Positions 8,426 to 17,656 are shown, counted from the first letter of the stretch. The stretch is DNA of 58,585 bases from JACJWR01 sp964556255 (GCA_964556255.1 CAZKVQ010000014.1:1-58585), one strand, 5' to 3'. Translations and numbers: made by a program. Notes: generated by a model from the letters alone, not told the origin.

Positions 8426-9105
8426 CCGGAGCCAGGCCGGCGTTGTCGGAGGTGATGGACCCGAGTTGGGCCGCCGCGCTGGCGGACCGGGAACCGCAAC
8501 TTCGTGCATTGGGGGACTTCCTGCGAGCGGAAGTGGCGGATGGCCGGGGCTACCAGCCCGCCGGCGCCCACATCCTGCGGGCTTTCGCCGCCCCGATGGA
8601 CGACGTCCGGGTGTTGATCCTAGGCCAGGATCCGTACCCGACGCCGGGGCATGCCGTGGGCTTGTCGTTCGCCGTGCCCCCGACTACGAGACCGCTGCCG
8701 AAGAGCCTCATCAACATCGCAGCGGAGCTTCGTAGCGATCTGAATCTCGAGTTACCGGCGGATCTGAGTACGTGGGCCGATGAGGGGGTGATGCTGCTCA
8801 ATCGGGTGTTGACGGTTCGTCCCGGAGCACCGGGCTCACATCGGGGGAAGGGATGGGAGGACATCACCGGGGCTGCCGTGGCCGCGCTGTCGGCGCGCCG
8901 GGCACCCTTGGTGGCCATCCTTTGGGGCCGGGACGCCCAATCCGTCGCCCCTTGGCTGGGCGACACTCCATGCATCACCAGCGCACACCCGAGTCCGTTG
9001 TCCGCCTCCCGTGGCTTCTTCGGTTCTCGACCCTTCAGCCGGGCAAACGAGATGTTGGCGACCCAGGGCGCGGCGCCGATCCGCTGGGGTAACCCTCCTG
9101 GCTAG
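8422..9105 (+). CDS. ung: Uracil-DNA glycosylase, family 1
   Basis: A 227-residue uracil-DNA glycosylase, which removes uracil from DNA in base excision repair. The water-activating loop GQDPY is at residues 68-72 and the DNA-intercalation loop HPSPLSASRGFFG starts at His189. The uracil-recognition strand LLNRVLTV is also present. GTG 8422 overlaps the Nudix stop codon as GTGA; the reading frame is open further upstream, but that part lies inside the Nudix gene. Length matches bacterial Ung. No oddities were noted. Confidence 0.95.
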   Translation: MTGARPALSEVMDPSWAAALADREPQLRALGDFLRAEVADGRGYQPAGAHILRAFAAPMDDVRVLILGQDPYPTPGHAVGLSFAVPPTTRPLPKSLINIAAELRSDLNLELPADLSTWADEGVMLLNRVLTVRPGAPGSHRGKGWEDITGAAVAALSARRAPLVAILWGRDAQSVAPWLGDTPCITSAHPSPLSASRGFFGSRPFSRANEMLATQGAAPIRWGNPPG

Positions 9106-9134
9106 ACCGGTCTCGCGGCTCCTCGAGCATCGGT

Positions 9135-9140
9135 TACGCT
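9135..9140 (+). promoter_or_regulatory. -10 hexamer TACGCT (near-leaderless promoter)
   Basis: TACGCT ends eight bases before ATG 9149, so the transcript would start at or within two bases of the ATG. Confidence 0.45.
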
Positions 9141-9148
9141 GACCCTCC

Positions 9149-9586
9149 ATGGCCACCATTCGCACCACGATCGATATCGCGGCAAGTCGCGAGGTCATCT
9201 GGGCGTTGTTGACCGATACTGCCCGCTATCCCGAGTGGAACCCCACCGTTGCCAAGGTCGAGGGCACGATGGCCCAGGGCGAGACCGTCACCTTCTACCC
9301 GGCGACGTCCCCGGGGCGGGGATTCAAGACGAAGGTTGTGGAATACGACCCCGAGAGTCGGATGGTCTGTCGCGGAGGTATGCCGTTGGGTCTCTTCTCC
9401 GGATCAAGGACATTTCAACTGGGTGAGGCGGGCAGGCGCATCCGATTCGAGATGATTGAGGAGTACTCAGGTGTGCTGGAGGGGCTGATCACGCGCACCA
9501 TGGGAGATCAGCAGCCCACCTTCGACGAGTTCGCGGCGTCCCTCAAGAAGGCGGCCGAAGCGCGCGCAAAACGCCGCAAGGACTAG
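9149..9586 (+). CDS. SRPBCC (START/Bet v1-like) domain protein
   Basis: A 145-residue small soluble protein of the SRPBCC / polyketide-cyclase-like fold. It opens with the family pattern of a strand followed by a short helix (TIDIAASREVIWALLTDT, then YPEWNPTVAKVEG), and ends with a long helix after ITRTMGDQQPTFDEFAASLK. Such proteins bind small hydrophobic ligands; no ligand or enzymatic activity can be assigned. It is convergent with the GNAT gene, with a 30-base gap. Confidence 0.8.
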   Translation: MATIRTTIDIAASREVIWALLTDTARYPEWNPTVAKVEGTMAQGETVTFYPATSPGRGFKTKVVEYDPESRMVCRGGMPLGLFSGSRTFQLGEAGRRIRFEMIEEYSGVLEGLITRTMGDQQPTFDEFAASLKKAAEARAKRRKD

Positions 9587-9616
9587 CGCATCGCGCGCCC
9601 GCCGCCCCGTCGATGC

Positions 9617-10156
9617 TCAGCCGCCGTCAGCCGCGGCGCCGCCGGTTGGCGCGGGCGTGCTGGGGACCACCGGGGCCACCATGATGTGGTCGTCCATCAC
9701 GAAACCACCACCGATGTCCATGACAACATCGTCGACTACTGAGAAGCCCCGATGTCGGTAGAACGTGATCGCCTTGACATTTCCGCGGTTGACGGTCAGC
9801 GAGATCCGCTGCACCGAACGTCGAGTTGCGATCCCACGAACATGGTCGAGTAGTTGCTGGCCGAAGCCCTGCCCGTGCAGGTCCGGGTCGACGTAGATCT
9901 GGTCGAGCCGCAGTTCGTCAACCGAGGCGAGGTGATAGCTGCAGTAGCCGATCACCCGGTCCCCGGACACGGCTAGGTCGTACCCCCGATCCGGATCGTC
10001 CAGGTAGCTTCTGAAGAACGCCTCGGAGGTCCGCTGGGACAGTTGATAGTCAATCTGTTCCGGACTGAGAACCTCCGCATAGGAGCGCGGCCAGATGCGT
10101 CGGGCGACCTCCGCGGCAGCCGGAATCGTCTCGACGGTCAGCGGGTGCAGATCCAA
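9617..10156 (-). CDS. GNAT-family N-acetyltransferase
   Basis: A 179-residue GCN5-related acetyltransferase. Motif A is LDQIYVDPDLHGQGFGQQLL, where HGQGFG is the acetyl-CoA pyrophosphate loop, and NVKAITFYRHRGF is the motif B region. Acceptor unknown. The start is taken as TTG 10156, preceded by AGAGGA at a seven-base spacing and falling three bases after the plsC stop codon; the frame is open further upstream but only inside plsC. It is therefore the last gene of a plsB-plsC-GNAT transcription unit. The C-terminal tail is proline- and alanine-rich. Confidence 0.85.
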   Translation of the reverse strand: MDLHPLTVETIPAAAEVARRIWPRSYAEVLSPEQIDYQLSQRTSEAFFRSYLDDPDRGYDLAVSGDRVIGYCSYHLASVDELRLDQIYVDPDLHGQGFGQQLLDHVRGIATRRSVQRISLTVNRGNVKAITFYRHRGFSVVDDVVMDIGGGFVMDDHIMVAPVVPSTPAPTGGAAADGG

Positions 10157-10158
10157 GG

Positions 10159-11610
10159 TCAGTCCTCTTCGGGCTCCACGTATCGGGGCCACTCCGCCAT
10201 CGCATCGATGAACAACTGCCGAACCGCGGCGACCCGCTCGGTGAGCTCGGACACCTGCCAACCCTCGGTGGAGATAGGCGGCAGCACTCGGACGTCCAGC
10301 CGACCGGGAGCCATGAACGGGGCGTCCGGACGCATCAGTTCGCCGGCGTTGCGGATGACGATGGGTACCAGCGGTACCTCCGCCTGCATGGCGATGTGGA
10401 AGGCGCCCTTCTTGAACGGCAGCACCCGATCGGTATGGGAGCGCGTCCCCTCGGGCGAGATCGCGATGGACCTTCCTCCCTTGAGGGCTTCGACCACCGG
10501 CGCAAGTGCGTCTTTTGCCTGCTGGGTGTTGCCGCGGTCGATGTAGGCCACGTCTGCGAGATAGCCGAGGGGTGCGAACATCGGGTCGTGGGACGCCTGG
10601 ATCTTGGCCACACCGGTGAAGTCCTGGCGGATCAGGGAACCGAGGATCAGCACATCGAGTTGACTCTGGTGGTTGAAGATGAACACTGCCGGGCGTTCGG
10701 CCCATAGGTTCTCCTGCCCGATCACGTTCATCTGCACGCCACCCGCGGCGAGGGCGAGGTCGCACCCCACCGAACTCGCCAAGTTGGCCCCCGTGCGGCG
10801 ACTGCCGTCGACCGCGGCCGCCAGCGCCCCCACACCGAAGCCGAAGCCGAGACTGCCGTAGGCGGCGAGACTGCGGACGACGGCGGTAGGACCGATCGAC
10901 TTCGGGCGGAAGAGCCTTGTCGACGGCCAGCCGCGCTCTTCTGCGATCTCCTGCAGGCCGTCCTCGGGATTGAGCGGTCGCGGCCGGCCGACCGTCTCCA
11001 GGAACTCCACGTCCTCGGTGCCGTTTGCGTAGGCGAAGGATTGCGAAAGGTCGATGTCATTCGTCTCCGCGAAGATCCCTACCGCGTCGGCCTTTCCCGG
11101 CCCCCATTTGATGGTGCCGTCGACCCGGCCGGTGAGCACCCCGTCGGAGATGTCGAACTGGGTGGCGAGGATGTTGGGGACACCGAGGTCGCGAGCGGCA
11201 GGTTCGATCTGCGGGGGAGTGGCGGATGACGCGATCACCAGGGTGTGACCCTTTTCGCGGTGGGCGTCGATGAGCGATCGTGCCCCGGGGAAGATCATCC
11301 CCGAGATCTTCTTCTTGAACAGTTCCTCCCCGACAGCGTTGACGTCCTCTATCGAGCGGCCGGCCAGGGCCCCTATCGCCACGTCCATGAGCCTGCTGAT
11401 GTCCGAGCCCCGTCGTTCCATGCTCGCTGACTCGTAGACGGTCTTGAGGAGTTCGCGCAGGCCGATATCCCGGTTCTTCAGTCTTTCCTTGAAGAACGCC
11501 TTGGCGGAGTAGCCATCGATCAGGGTGCCGTCGAAGTCGAAGAATGCGGCTACCTGGGGGCCCTCCGGGCTGGCGGCCACGTCATCGAGCAGCCACTGAA
11601 GATCGGTCAC
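10159..11610 (-). CDS. plsC: HAD-IB phosphatase fused to 1-acylglycerol-3-phosphate acyltransferase
   Basis: A 483-residue two-domain protein. The N-terminal half is a HAD-superfamily SerB-like domain with the nucleophile motif DFDGT (Asp25 and Asp27) and a later SSATPP motif II. The C-terminal half is a PlsC-type acyltransferase with NHQSQLD near residues 312-318 and PEGTRSH near 385. This architecture is known from mycobacterial PlsC (Rv2483c type). It should acylate lysophosphatidic acid to phosphatidic acid; the phosphatase domain's substrate is unclear. GTG 11610 overlaps the plsB stop codon as GTGA, indicating translational coupling. Confidence 0.92.
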   Translation of the reverse strand: MTDLQWLLDDVAASPEGPQVAAFFDFDGTLIDGYSAKAFFKERLKNRDIGLRELLKTVYESASMERRGSDISRLMDVAIGALAGRSIEDVNAVGEELFKKKISGMIFPGARSLIDAHREKGHTLVIASSATPPQIEPAARDLGVPNILATQFDISDGVLTGRVDGTIKWGPGKADAVGIFAETNDIDLSQSFAYANGTEDVEFLETVGRPRPLNPEDGLQEIAEERGWPSTRLFRPKSIGPTAVVRSLAAYGSLGFGFGVGALAAAVDGSRRTGANLASSVGCDLALAAGGVQMNVIGQENLWAERPAVFIFNHQSQLDVLILGSLIRQDFTGVAKIQASHDPMFAPLGYLADVAYIDRGNTQQAKDALAPVVEALKGGRSIAISPEGTRSHTDRVLPFKKGAFHIAMQAEVPLVPIVIRNAGELMRPDAPFMAPGRLDVRVLPPISTEGWQVSELTERVAAVRQLFIDAMAEWPRYVEPEED

Positions 11611-13499
11611 TTCTCTGCCTCCCTCGCGGCTTTGCGTTCGTCATGCAACGCCATCCCTCGGACGACCTGGACCAACCTGACGGCCTCGGTCAATTCGGCG
11701 GCGAACTCCTCACGCCGACGGCGCAGGTCCTCGCTGCCCGACTCGATCAGCCCGCGGTTGCCCGCCAGTTGTAGGGCCCCGCTGAACAACTCCTTGGAGA
11801 TCGACTCGGGACTGTGCAACTTGCCCTGTAACCACCACTGGCGGCCCACGCCCAGGCACTCGGCGATGAAGGAATCACGGTCGATCGGACGGCTGGGTTC
11901 GCGGGCGGCCAAAAGCAACGCCACCACCTCGTAGGCTTCCAGGAACGGGCCGATGACGCGGTGCGCCAGATGCAGCTTGGATTCCCGCAGGATCCTCAGC
12001 GTCTGCTTGGCGTCGAAGTCGTCTCGTTCGGCCTCCCAGTTGGGCCGCACGATCGCCACTTCTCGCTCCACCGAGTCGGCGAACTCCCGGGTGCTCGGGA
12101 AGAAGAACTCGTACTTCAGGAGGTCGCGGAGCTGCTTGCAGTAGTCCCATGTGGCGGCGGAGACGTCGGTGGCATCTTCCTCGCCCATCTTGACCAGGGC
12201 GACCTCGACGATCGCGCGGGTGATGAAGAAGTGGATGACCGTGTTTCGATAGAAGCCAGCTTCGTGCTGCCGGTCGTCGGAGATCGCGAACACCGGATCG
12301 AGACCGGCGTCGTAGCGTGACACCACCCCCTCTCGCACCAGGTTCGCGAGGGCCTCGGCGACCCCTCCGGTGTCACTGAGGTCGACATCCGGGGTGAGTG
12401 GCAGGCCTCGGATCGCGATGTAGTCGAGCAGTGGGCGCAGGATCGTGCGGCCCTGCTCCAGCGTGATGGAGCAATCGTCATTGTCGAGCAGGGCGAACGT
12501 CACCAAAGAGGTGGACGAGATCGGCGTCACCTGGTTGATCCGATAGGAGACCTCGAAGGCGATCTTCGGCACCACGTATCGGTCGAGGTTCTCCGGCGGC
12601 GGTTCGCCCTTGGCCTCGGCCTTGTCGACCTCTTGGAGTCGGGCGGACTCCACCGCTTCGGCGAGCGACAGCGGCTTACCGAAGCGCAGGTGGACTCGAC
12701 CCATTCCGCGTGACTGGGCCCGGGCATAGCGCACCAGCCAACTTACGCTCTCCGGCGACTTGCTGGCGCCCAGTTCCTCGGCCGAGATGGCGCCGATCTC
12801 GTGCTGCTGGTCGTAGGTGATCGAGACCGGAACGATGTAGACGGACTCGTCCTCGGCGGCTGTGAAGGCATCGACGACATAACTCAGGATGCCGTAGCGG
12901 GGTGGGCGCAATTTGCCTGAGCGTGAACGCCCACCCTCGATGTACCACTCCAGGTTGCACTTGTTCTGCATCAGGTAGGCCAGGTAGGTGCGGAGTGTGG
13001 CCTTGTACACCTGGTCGTTCTTGAACTCCCTACGGATGAAGACGATGCCGTTGCGCTTCGCAAGTACCGACATGGGCCAGAAGGCCAGGTTCACTCCGCC
13101 GAGCACATAGTTGTCCGGAAAGCCGTGCTTCTTCAACTGCGAACGGATGATGATGGGGTCGAGGTAGGACCTGTGATTCGGCAGGAAGATGAGCGAGGCG
13201 CCCTTGCCCAGCTCACGGATCTCCTTGAGCCCGTTCTCGTCGATATCGACCGTGTAGGCGCGGCTCATCCACTTTCCCAGCCGCTGGAACAACACCTTCG
13301 ACGTGGAGGTCACGCTCGGGACTGTGGCCATCTCCGTGAGGCATTCCTCGACCTCTTCGCTGACCGACTTCTTGGGGCGTCCGGATTCCGCGGCGATCCG
13401 GTCGACGAGGGCACCGAACTCCTCACTTCGCATGATCTGGTCGGGCCCGACCTGGACGTCCCCGTCGTGAGGGCTGAACTGTTGCGCATCAGCGGACAC
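11607..13499 (-). CDS. plsB: Glycerol-3-phosphate 1-O-acyltransferase
   Basis: A 630-residue membrane-associated glycerol-3-phosphate acyltransferase, catalysing the first step of glycerolipid synthesis. The catalytic block I FLPNHRSYLDPI is near residues 104-115, and block III YIEGGRSRSGKLRPPRYG near 186; the long C-terminal region matches PlsB rather than the short PlsY/PlsX system. GTG 13499 is preceded by GGAGAG. It is the first gene of plsB-plsC-GNAT. In M. tuberculosis plsB2, plsC and a WS/DGAT gene are neighbours in the same order; here the WS/DGAT gene is separated by Nudix, ung, SRPBCC and GNAT genes. Confidence 0.95.
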   Translation of the reverse strand: MSADAQQFSPHDGDVQVGPDQIMRSEEFGALVDRIAAESGRPKKSVSEEVEECLTEMATVPSVTSTSKVLFQRLGKWMSRAYTVDIDENGLKEIRELGKGASLIFLPNHRSYLDPIIIRSQLKKHGFPDNYVLGGVNLAFWPMSVLAKRNGIVFIRREFKNDQVYKATLRTYLAYLMQNKCNLEWYIEGGRSRSGKLRPPRYGILSYVVDAFTAAEDESVYIVPVSITYDQQHEIGAISAEELGASKSPESVSWLVRYARAQSRGMGRVHLRFGKPLSLAEAVESARLQEVDKAEAKGEPPPENLDRYVVPKIAFEVSYRINQVTPISSTSLVTFALLDNDDCSITLEQGRTILRPLLDYIAIRGLPLTPDVDLSDTGGVAEALANLVREGVVSRYDAGLDPVFAISDDRQHEAGFYRNTVIHFFITRAIVEVALVKMGEEDATDVSAATWDYCKQLRDLLKYEFFFPSTREFADSVEREVAIVRPNWEAERDDFDAKQTLRILRESKLHLAHRVIGPFLEAYEVVALLLAAREPSRPIDRDSFIAECLGVGRQWWLQGKLHSPESISKELFSGALQLAGNRGLIESGSEDLRRRREEFAAELTEAVRLVQVVRGMALHDERKAAREAEK

Positions 13500-13582
13500 C
13501 GGTGCTCTCCGTTCGATAGGGGTCGCGTGTCAGGGTAGCCAACAACCTGCCGTGTTGCGCCGGTGTCGGATGTGGCGGGGAC

Positions 13583-14809
13583 TCAGGTGAGGCCAAGCTC
13601 AGCCGCCGCGCTCCACAGCTCCTGTCGGGCATCCGGATGCGCCGCGCGCTCTATCAACTGGGCGGCCTGCTGGTTCTGGCTGAGCCCCCACAGGTGCGCC
13701 ACACCCTGCTCGGTGACCACAGCGCTCTGTTGGAAACTCGTCACCGTGAAACCGAGGGTGGGCACGATCGTCGAGGTGTCGGACTTGGTGTGCCACGAGG
13801 GAAGCGCGATGAAGGCCTGCCCACCGGGCGCGTGCATGGCCCCGACGATGAAGTCCGTCTGACCGCCGAATCCGGAGAAGATGCGGCCACGGACCCGGCT
13901 GGCGTTCGCCTGACCGAAAAGGTCCACCTGCAGGGCCGCGTTGACCGAGGTCATCAGGGGGCGCCGTTCGATCGTCGCTGGGTCATTGGTGGTTTCGGTT
14001 CGGAGTAGCCGGACCCGTGGGTTCAAGTCCACCCACTGGTACAGTTCCGCGCTGCCGAAGACGAAGCTGGACACGATGGGCCGCTCCTGGCTCATGGCAC
14101 CGGCGCGTTCCAGCGCGAGAACCCCATCGCTGAACATCTCCGACCACACGCTGAGTTCCCGGTGGTTGAGCAGAGAGGCCAGCACGGCGTCGGGCACCGA
14201 CCCGATGCCTAGCTGCAGGGTCGCGCCATCGTCGATCATCTTCGCGACGTTCTCGCCTATCGAGAGGCTGATGTCGTCGGGTGGGGCGGTGGCCACGGCT
14301 GCCAAGGGCTCTTCGACCTCCACCAGGTAGTCGAACTCGCGCAGCAGCATCTCACCGTCGCCGTAGACGTACGGCATGTTGGGGTTGATCATCCCGATGA
14401 CGAGGCCACCACTGCCGCGGACGGCCTCGATTGCTGCGGGCAGCACGTTGACCTCCAGGCCGAGGCTGACCTGGCCATCCACAATCCGACTGGTGTGCAA
14501 GAGCACCAGATCCGGCAGCAGCCGATGGGCGAACAGCAGCGGCACCATCGAGAGTCGGCAGGGGAAGTACTCCAGCTCCCTTCGGTTGCGCATTGCTGGG
14601 CCCACGAAAGTCGTCTCCAGGGTGACGCCGGGACGATCGGGGAGCTTGCCCTGCGCGTTGAGCATGTGCAGGGTGTAGGTCTCCTGCGCACCGTCCAGGG
14701 CCGCGATGAGCGGCAGTGGCGCGGAGAAGTTGCCGGAGGCGACCGCGCGCGCCCCTGGCTTCAGCCGCTGCAGCACTCCGACGATCTGTTCCATCGAGAC
14801 GATTTTCAT
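13583..14809 (-). CDS. Acetyl-CoA hydrolase / 4-hydroxybutyrate CoA-transferase family protein
   Basis: A 408-residue protein of the ACH1 / butyryl-CoA:acetate CoA-transferase family. The segment LSVWSEMFSDGVL contains the glutamate that forms the glutamyl-CoA intermediate in this family, and GIGSVPDAVLASL and FSGFGGQTDFIVGA are conserved CoA- and active-site blocks. It should move CoA between acyl groups and acetate or hydrolyse acyl-CoA; I cannot tell which. ATG 14809 is preceded by CATGAT at six bases, and the 100-base gap begins 20 bases upstream. Confidence 0.87.
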   Translation of the reverse strand: MKIVSMEQIVGVLQRLKPGARAVASGNFSAPLPLIAALDGAQETYTLHMLNAQGKLPDRPGVTLETTFVGPAMRNRRELEYFPCRLSMVPLLFAHRLLPDLVLLHTSRIVDGQVSLGLEVNVLPAAIEAVRGSGGLVIGMINPNMPYVYGDGEMLLREFDYLVEVEEPLAAVATAPPDDISLSIGENVAKMIDDGATLQLGIGSVPDAVLASLLNHRELSVWSEMFSDGVLALERAGAMSQERPIVSSFVFGSAELYQWVDLNPRVRLLRTETTNDPATIERRPLMTSVNAALQVDLFGQANASRVRGRIFSGFGGQTDFIVGAMHAPGGQAFIALPSWHTKSDTSTIVPTLGFTVTSFQQSAVVTEQGVAHLWGLSQNQQAAQLIERAAHPDARQELWSAAAELGLT

Positions 14810-14815
14810 GTCTCC

Positions 14816-14821
14816 ATCATG
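14816..14821 (-). promoter_or_regulatory. Possible -10 hexamer CATGAT (leaderless)
   Basis: On the minus strand CATGAT ends six bases before ATG 14809. The spacer GGAGAC could instead serve as a weak ribosome-binding site. Confidence 0.35.
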
Positions 14822-14829
14822 TCGTGCCG

Positions 14830-14929
14830 NNNNNNNNNNNNNNNNNNNNNNNNNNNNNNNNNNNNNNNNNNNNNNNNNNNNNNNNNNNNNNNNNNNNNNN
14901 NNNNNNNNNNNNNNNNNNNNNNNNNNNNN
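14830..14929. other. Assembly gap of exactly 100 N
   Basis: A run of 100 N, a conventional placeholder for a scaffold join of unknown length. It hides the 5' end of the S8 protease gene and part of the divergent promoter region. Confidence 0.97.
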
Positions 14930-14931
14930 TT

Positions 14932-16500
14932 TCAGTGGCCGTGGTCGACCAGCAGGGCGAGATGACCGTTCGCGACGTCCCGGTTCAAGGACCCCAGCAG
15001 GCGGCCGCCGCGGTATCCAAGGCCCAGCGCGACGGCGCAACGGTGGCGGTGGGGATCGCCGCCCCGCTTGATCTGCTCGCCACGTCGTCGGATCCCCGTC
15101 GTTCCCAGCAGTGGTCCTTGGACACCCTCGGGGCAGAGCAATCGTGGCGGGTCAGTACGGGCCGTGGCCAAGTTGTTGCCGTGGTGGACTCGGGGGTGCA
15201 GTCGAATCACCCCGACCTGCGCGGCCACGTCCTACCCGGGGTCGACCTGACCAAGAGCACGGCCTTGCGGACGTCCGTGGATCCGATCGGACACGGCACC
15301 CACGTGGCCGGGACCATAGCCGCGGTGACCCACAACGGTCTGGGCATCGCCGGGATGGCACCTGACGCCCGGATCCTTCCAGTGAAGGTTCTCGACGACT
15401 ACGGACACGGCACCACCCAGGACCTGGCCAGCGGGATCGCGTGGGCAGCCAACCACGGCGCCACCGTCATCAACATCTCGCTGGGAACCACGATCGGCAC
15501 CGATCCCACCTTGCGGGCGGCTGTGAAGTACGCAGTGGGCAAAGGGGTTCCGATAGTCGCCGCCGCGGGCAACTGGCGGGAATCCGGCAGCCCCCGAACG
15601 TATCCGGGCGCCTTCGACGAGGTCATCGCGGTAGCGGCGACGGATGGTCGTGGTGCCACTACCGGCTACTCCAACATCGGCAATTACGTCGATGTCGCCG
15701 CACCGGGGGATCAGATCCTGTCGACCTACAACAACGGTGACTACGACGTATTGAGCGGAACCTCCATGGCGGCCCCGCACGTCTCGGCCATCGTCGCCCA
15801 ACTCAGACAGGTCACCCCGCGTGCCACTCCTGTCAGCTTGCAGCAGTGGCTGGAGCGGACCGCGACGGATATCGGGGCGCCCGGTCGCGACAACGCCGCC
15901 GGGTCAGGCCTCGTCAATCCCAGTGGCGCCCTCGGAATGCAGCCGACTGGCCTCGCGGGTCCGCCCCGCTTCACGATGCAGCCCGCGTCGACCGCGGTCC
16001 GATTCGGCGCCAAGCTCTCGATCTCGGCGACTGTCTCGGGAGCCAGGTTCCTGCAATGGCAGAAGCTCGGATCTCGCGGCTGGCAGAACATTCCCGGCGC
16101 CTCGAGGTCGACGCTGTCCTTTGGTTCGGCCACGACTGCCATGGCTGGTGGATACCGCCTGGTGGCCGTCAACGGACGCGGTTCGGCCATCTCGCGGCCA
16201 GTGATCGTTGCAGTTCTGACGCCGCCCACGGTCACCAAGCAACCGTCCTCGACAGGCGTGCGTACCGGTGCCCTCGTCGCTCTGACGGCCGCCGCGTCAG
16301 GCAGCCCGGTACCCAGCATTCAGTGGCAACGGTCCGTCGACGGCGGTCGGTCCTGGGTGAACATCCCCAGGGCGACGTCGCCTTCCCTCCAGTTCCGAGC
16401 GACGATGACGGCTTCTGGGCAGGTGCGGTACCGGGCGGTGTTCCGCAATAGCCAAGGTGCGGCGGTCACGAGGTCGGTGACTGTGAGCGTCGCCGGCTAG
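14932..16500 (+). CDS. Secreted subtilisin-like (S8) serine protease with two Ig-like domains (5' end in gap)
   Basis: At least 522 residues. The catalytic triad is complete: Asp in AVVDSGVQ (codon near 15187), His in GHGTHVAGT (near 15298) and Ser in SGTSMAAPH (near 15764), with the oxyanion Asn in AAAGN. Before it lies a probable propeptide. The C-terminal third is two similar bacterial Ig-like repeats, each with a xQPxS start and a xQW core (FLQWQKL; SIQWQRS), likely for binding surfaces or polymers. The signal peptide and start codon are hidden by the N gap. With the adjacent zincin it suggests extracellular protein degradation. Confidence 0.93.
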   Translation, partial: SVAVVDQQGEMTVRDVPVQGPQQAAAAVSKAQRDGATVAVGIAAPLDLLATSSDPRRSQQWSLDTLGAEQSWRVSTGRGQVVAVVDSGVQSNHPDLRGHVLPGVDLTKSTALRTSVDPIGHGTHVAGTIAAVTHNGLGIAGMAPDARILPVKVLDDYGHGTTQDLASGIAWAANHGATVINISLGTTIGTDPTLRAAVKYAVGKGVPIVAAAGNWRESGSPRTYPGAFDEVIAVAATDGRGATTGYSNIGNYVDVAAPGDQILSTYNNGDYDVLSGTSMAAPHVSAIVAQLRQVTPRATPVSLQQWLERTATDIGAPGRDNAAGSGLVNPSGALGMQPTGLAGPPRFTMQPASTAVRFGAKLSISATVSGARFLQWQKLGSRGWQNIPGASRSTLSFGSATTAMAGGYRLVAVNGRGSAISRPVIVAVLTPPTVTKQPSSTGVRTGALVALTAAASGSPVPSIQWQRSVDGGRSWVNIPRATSPSLQFRATMTASGQVRYRAVFRNSQGAAVTRSVTVSVAG

Positions 16501-16577
16501 CCGACGCCTTCGCGATGCCGCACCCCGGCGATGGTCCGTACGAGGGTTACGCAACTGGATGCGTCATGCCCCCCGGC

Positions 16578-16583
16578 TACAAT
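16578..16583 (+). promoter_or_regulatory. -10 hexamer TACAAT (near-leaderless promoter)
   Basis: TACAAT ends eight bases before ATG 16592, supporting that start over the ATG at 16559. Confidence 0.45.
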
Positions 16584-16591
16584 CCGGAGTT

Positions 16592-17656
16592 ATGAGGGGC
16601 GTGTCACGGCGGGGCTCGGCCCAGCGGGGGTTGGCGCGGGCGGCGCTGCCGCTCGTCCTGGCCGCCGTCGTCCTCGGAACCTTGCTCGCCGCGCCGGTGA
16701 GTGCGGCCACGGTCGCTCCGAGCGCGCAACGGGGGCCCCGGGTCTACACCGTCGATGTCGTCGGCCTCGACGTGGCTGGTTCCTCCTTCCCTCTCAACTC
16801 GGTCAACACGGCGTTCGTCCGTGCCCGCATGAAGGAGGTGTCCGACTACTACTTGAAGTCCACCGGCGGCCAGATCTTGCTGCGATTCGGGACTTTCCTC
16901 GGCTTCCGGCCCACCTCGGCGAGCCCCTGCGACTTCTGGTCGGTCAAGGCCGCGGCAGATGCCCGCCTGCGACAGGCGGGTCGCTGGCCGAACCTGTACC
17001 TCGCGCTGACCGACTACCGGTGTGACCGTTTGCCGGGAAAGTCCATGAACGCCGCGCCCGGTTCGGTCTCCTTCGGGTGGGAGGCGTCCGATGTCTGGGC
17101 CCACGAGCTCGGCCACGGCCTGGGGCTGGGCCACAGCACCTCCTTCAGCTGCCCGCAGGGCCCAATCTCCATCTGTTCCCGTCCGCAGTCGTTGCCTGGT
17201 TTCTCCGAGTATGACGATGAGGACGACATCATGGGGCCGAGCGCGGCCGATAGCGCTTTGACCTACGGATTGCTCAACCCTGCGCAACTGCAACGGCTCG
17301 GCGCCTTCCCCAGCAGCGGTCAGTACATTCTCCGGGCCAAACCGACCCGGACCCTGGTGTACCGCCTGCGCGCCTGGGATTCGGGCATCGGTAAGCGGAG
17401 CGTCACGCTTACCTGGGGATCGACTCCGCTCTACATCACCTACGACGCGGTCGATAACTACCCCTATGACGACGTCACGCCGGGGGTGTGTGTGCACTTC
17501 GCCTACCGGAACTCGAGCGGAATCCTCAGCTCCGGGATGACCTTGCCCCGGGCATTGACCAAGAACCGCAGACACATCGGCAACATGGGTGTGACGGTGG
17601 CGGTTGGGCGAACGACCCCCGACTACGCCGACATTGCGATTCGACCAGCACTCTGA
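16592..17656 (+). CDS. Secreted metzincin-like zinc metalloprotease
   Basis: A 354-residue exported protein. Residues 1-36 form a signal peptide (RR-rich start, ALPLVLAAVVLGTLLAAPVSA, then a cleavage-like ASA/A site). The zinc motif HExxHxxGxxH is exact: HELGHGLGLGH at residues 171-181, with His171, His175, His181 as ligands and Glu172 as base. DIMGP about 40 residues later is a good Met-turn. Six cysteines suggest disulfides, consistent with an extracellular place. The family within metzincins is not clear; it resembles gametolysin/M11-like or snapalysin-like secreted proteases only at the motif level. Confidence 0.85.
   Translation: MRGVSRRGSAQRGLARAALPLVLAAVVLGTLLAAPVSAATVAPSAQRGPRVYTVDVVGLDVAGSSFPLNSVNTAFVRARMKEVSDYYLKSTGGQILLRFGTFLGFRPTSASPCDFWSVKAAADARLRQAGRWPNLYLALTDYRCDRLPGKSMNAAPGSVSFGWEASDVWAHELGHGLGLGHSTSFSCPQGPISICSRPQSLPGFSEYDDEDDIMGPSAADSALTYGLLNPAQLQRLGAFPSSGQYILRAKPTRTLVYRLRAWDSGIGKRSVTLTWGSTPLYITYDAVDNYPYDDVTPGVCVHFAYRNSSGILSSGMTLPRALTKNRRHIGNMGVTVAVGRTTPDYADIAIRPAL

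Noticed and set aside
14017..14036. GTGGGTTCAAGTCCACCCAC, resembling a tRNA T-arm
   Set aside because: It lies inside the conserved coding sequence of the CoA-hydrolase/transferase (residues around LNPRVR), and there is no acceptor stem, D-arm or anticodon arm around it.
14810..15040. Reading frames that continue through the 100-base N gap on either strand
   Set aside because: Open only because N gives no stop; the gap length is arbitrary, so the frame relation across it is meaningless.
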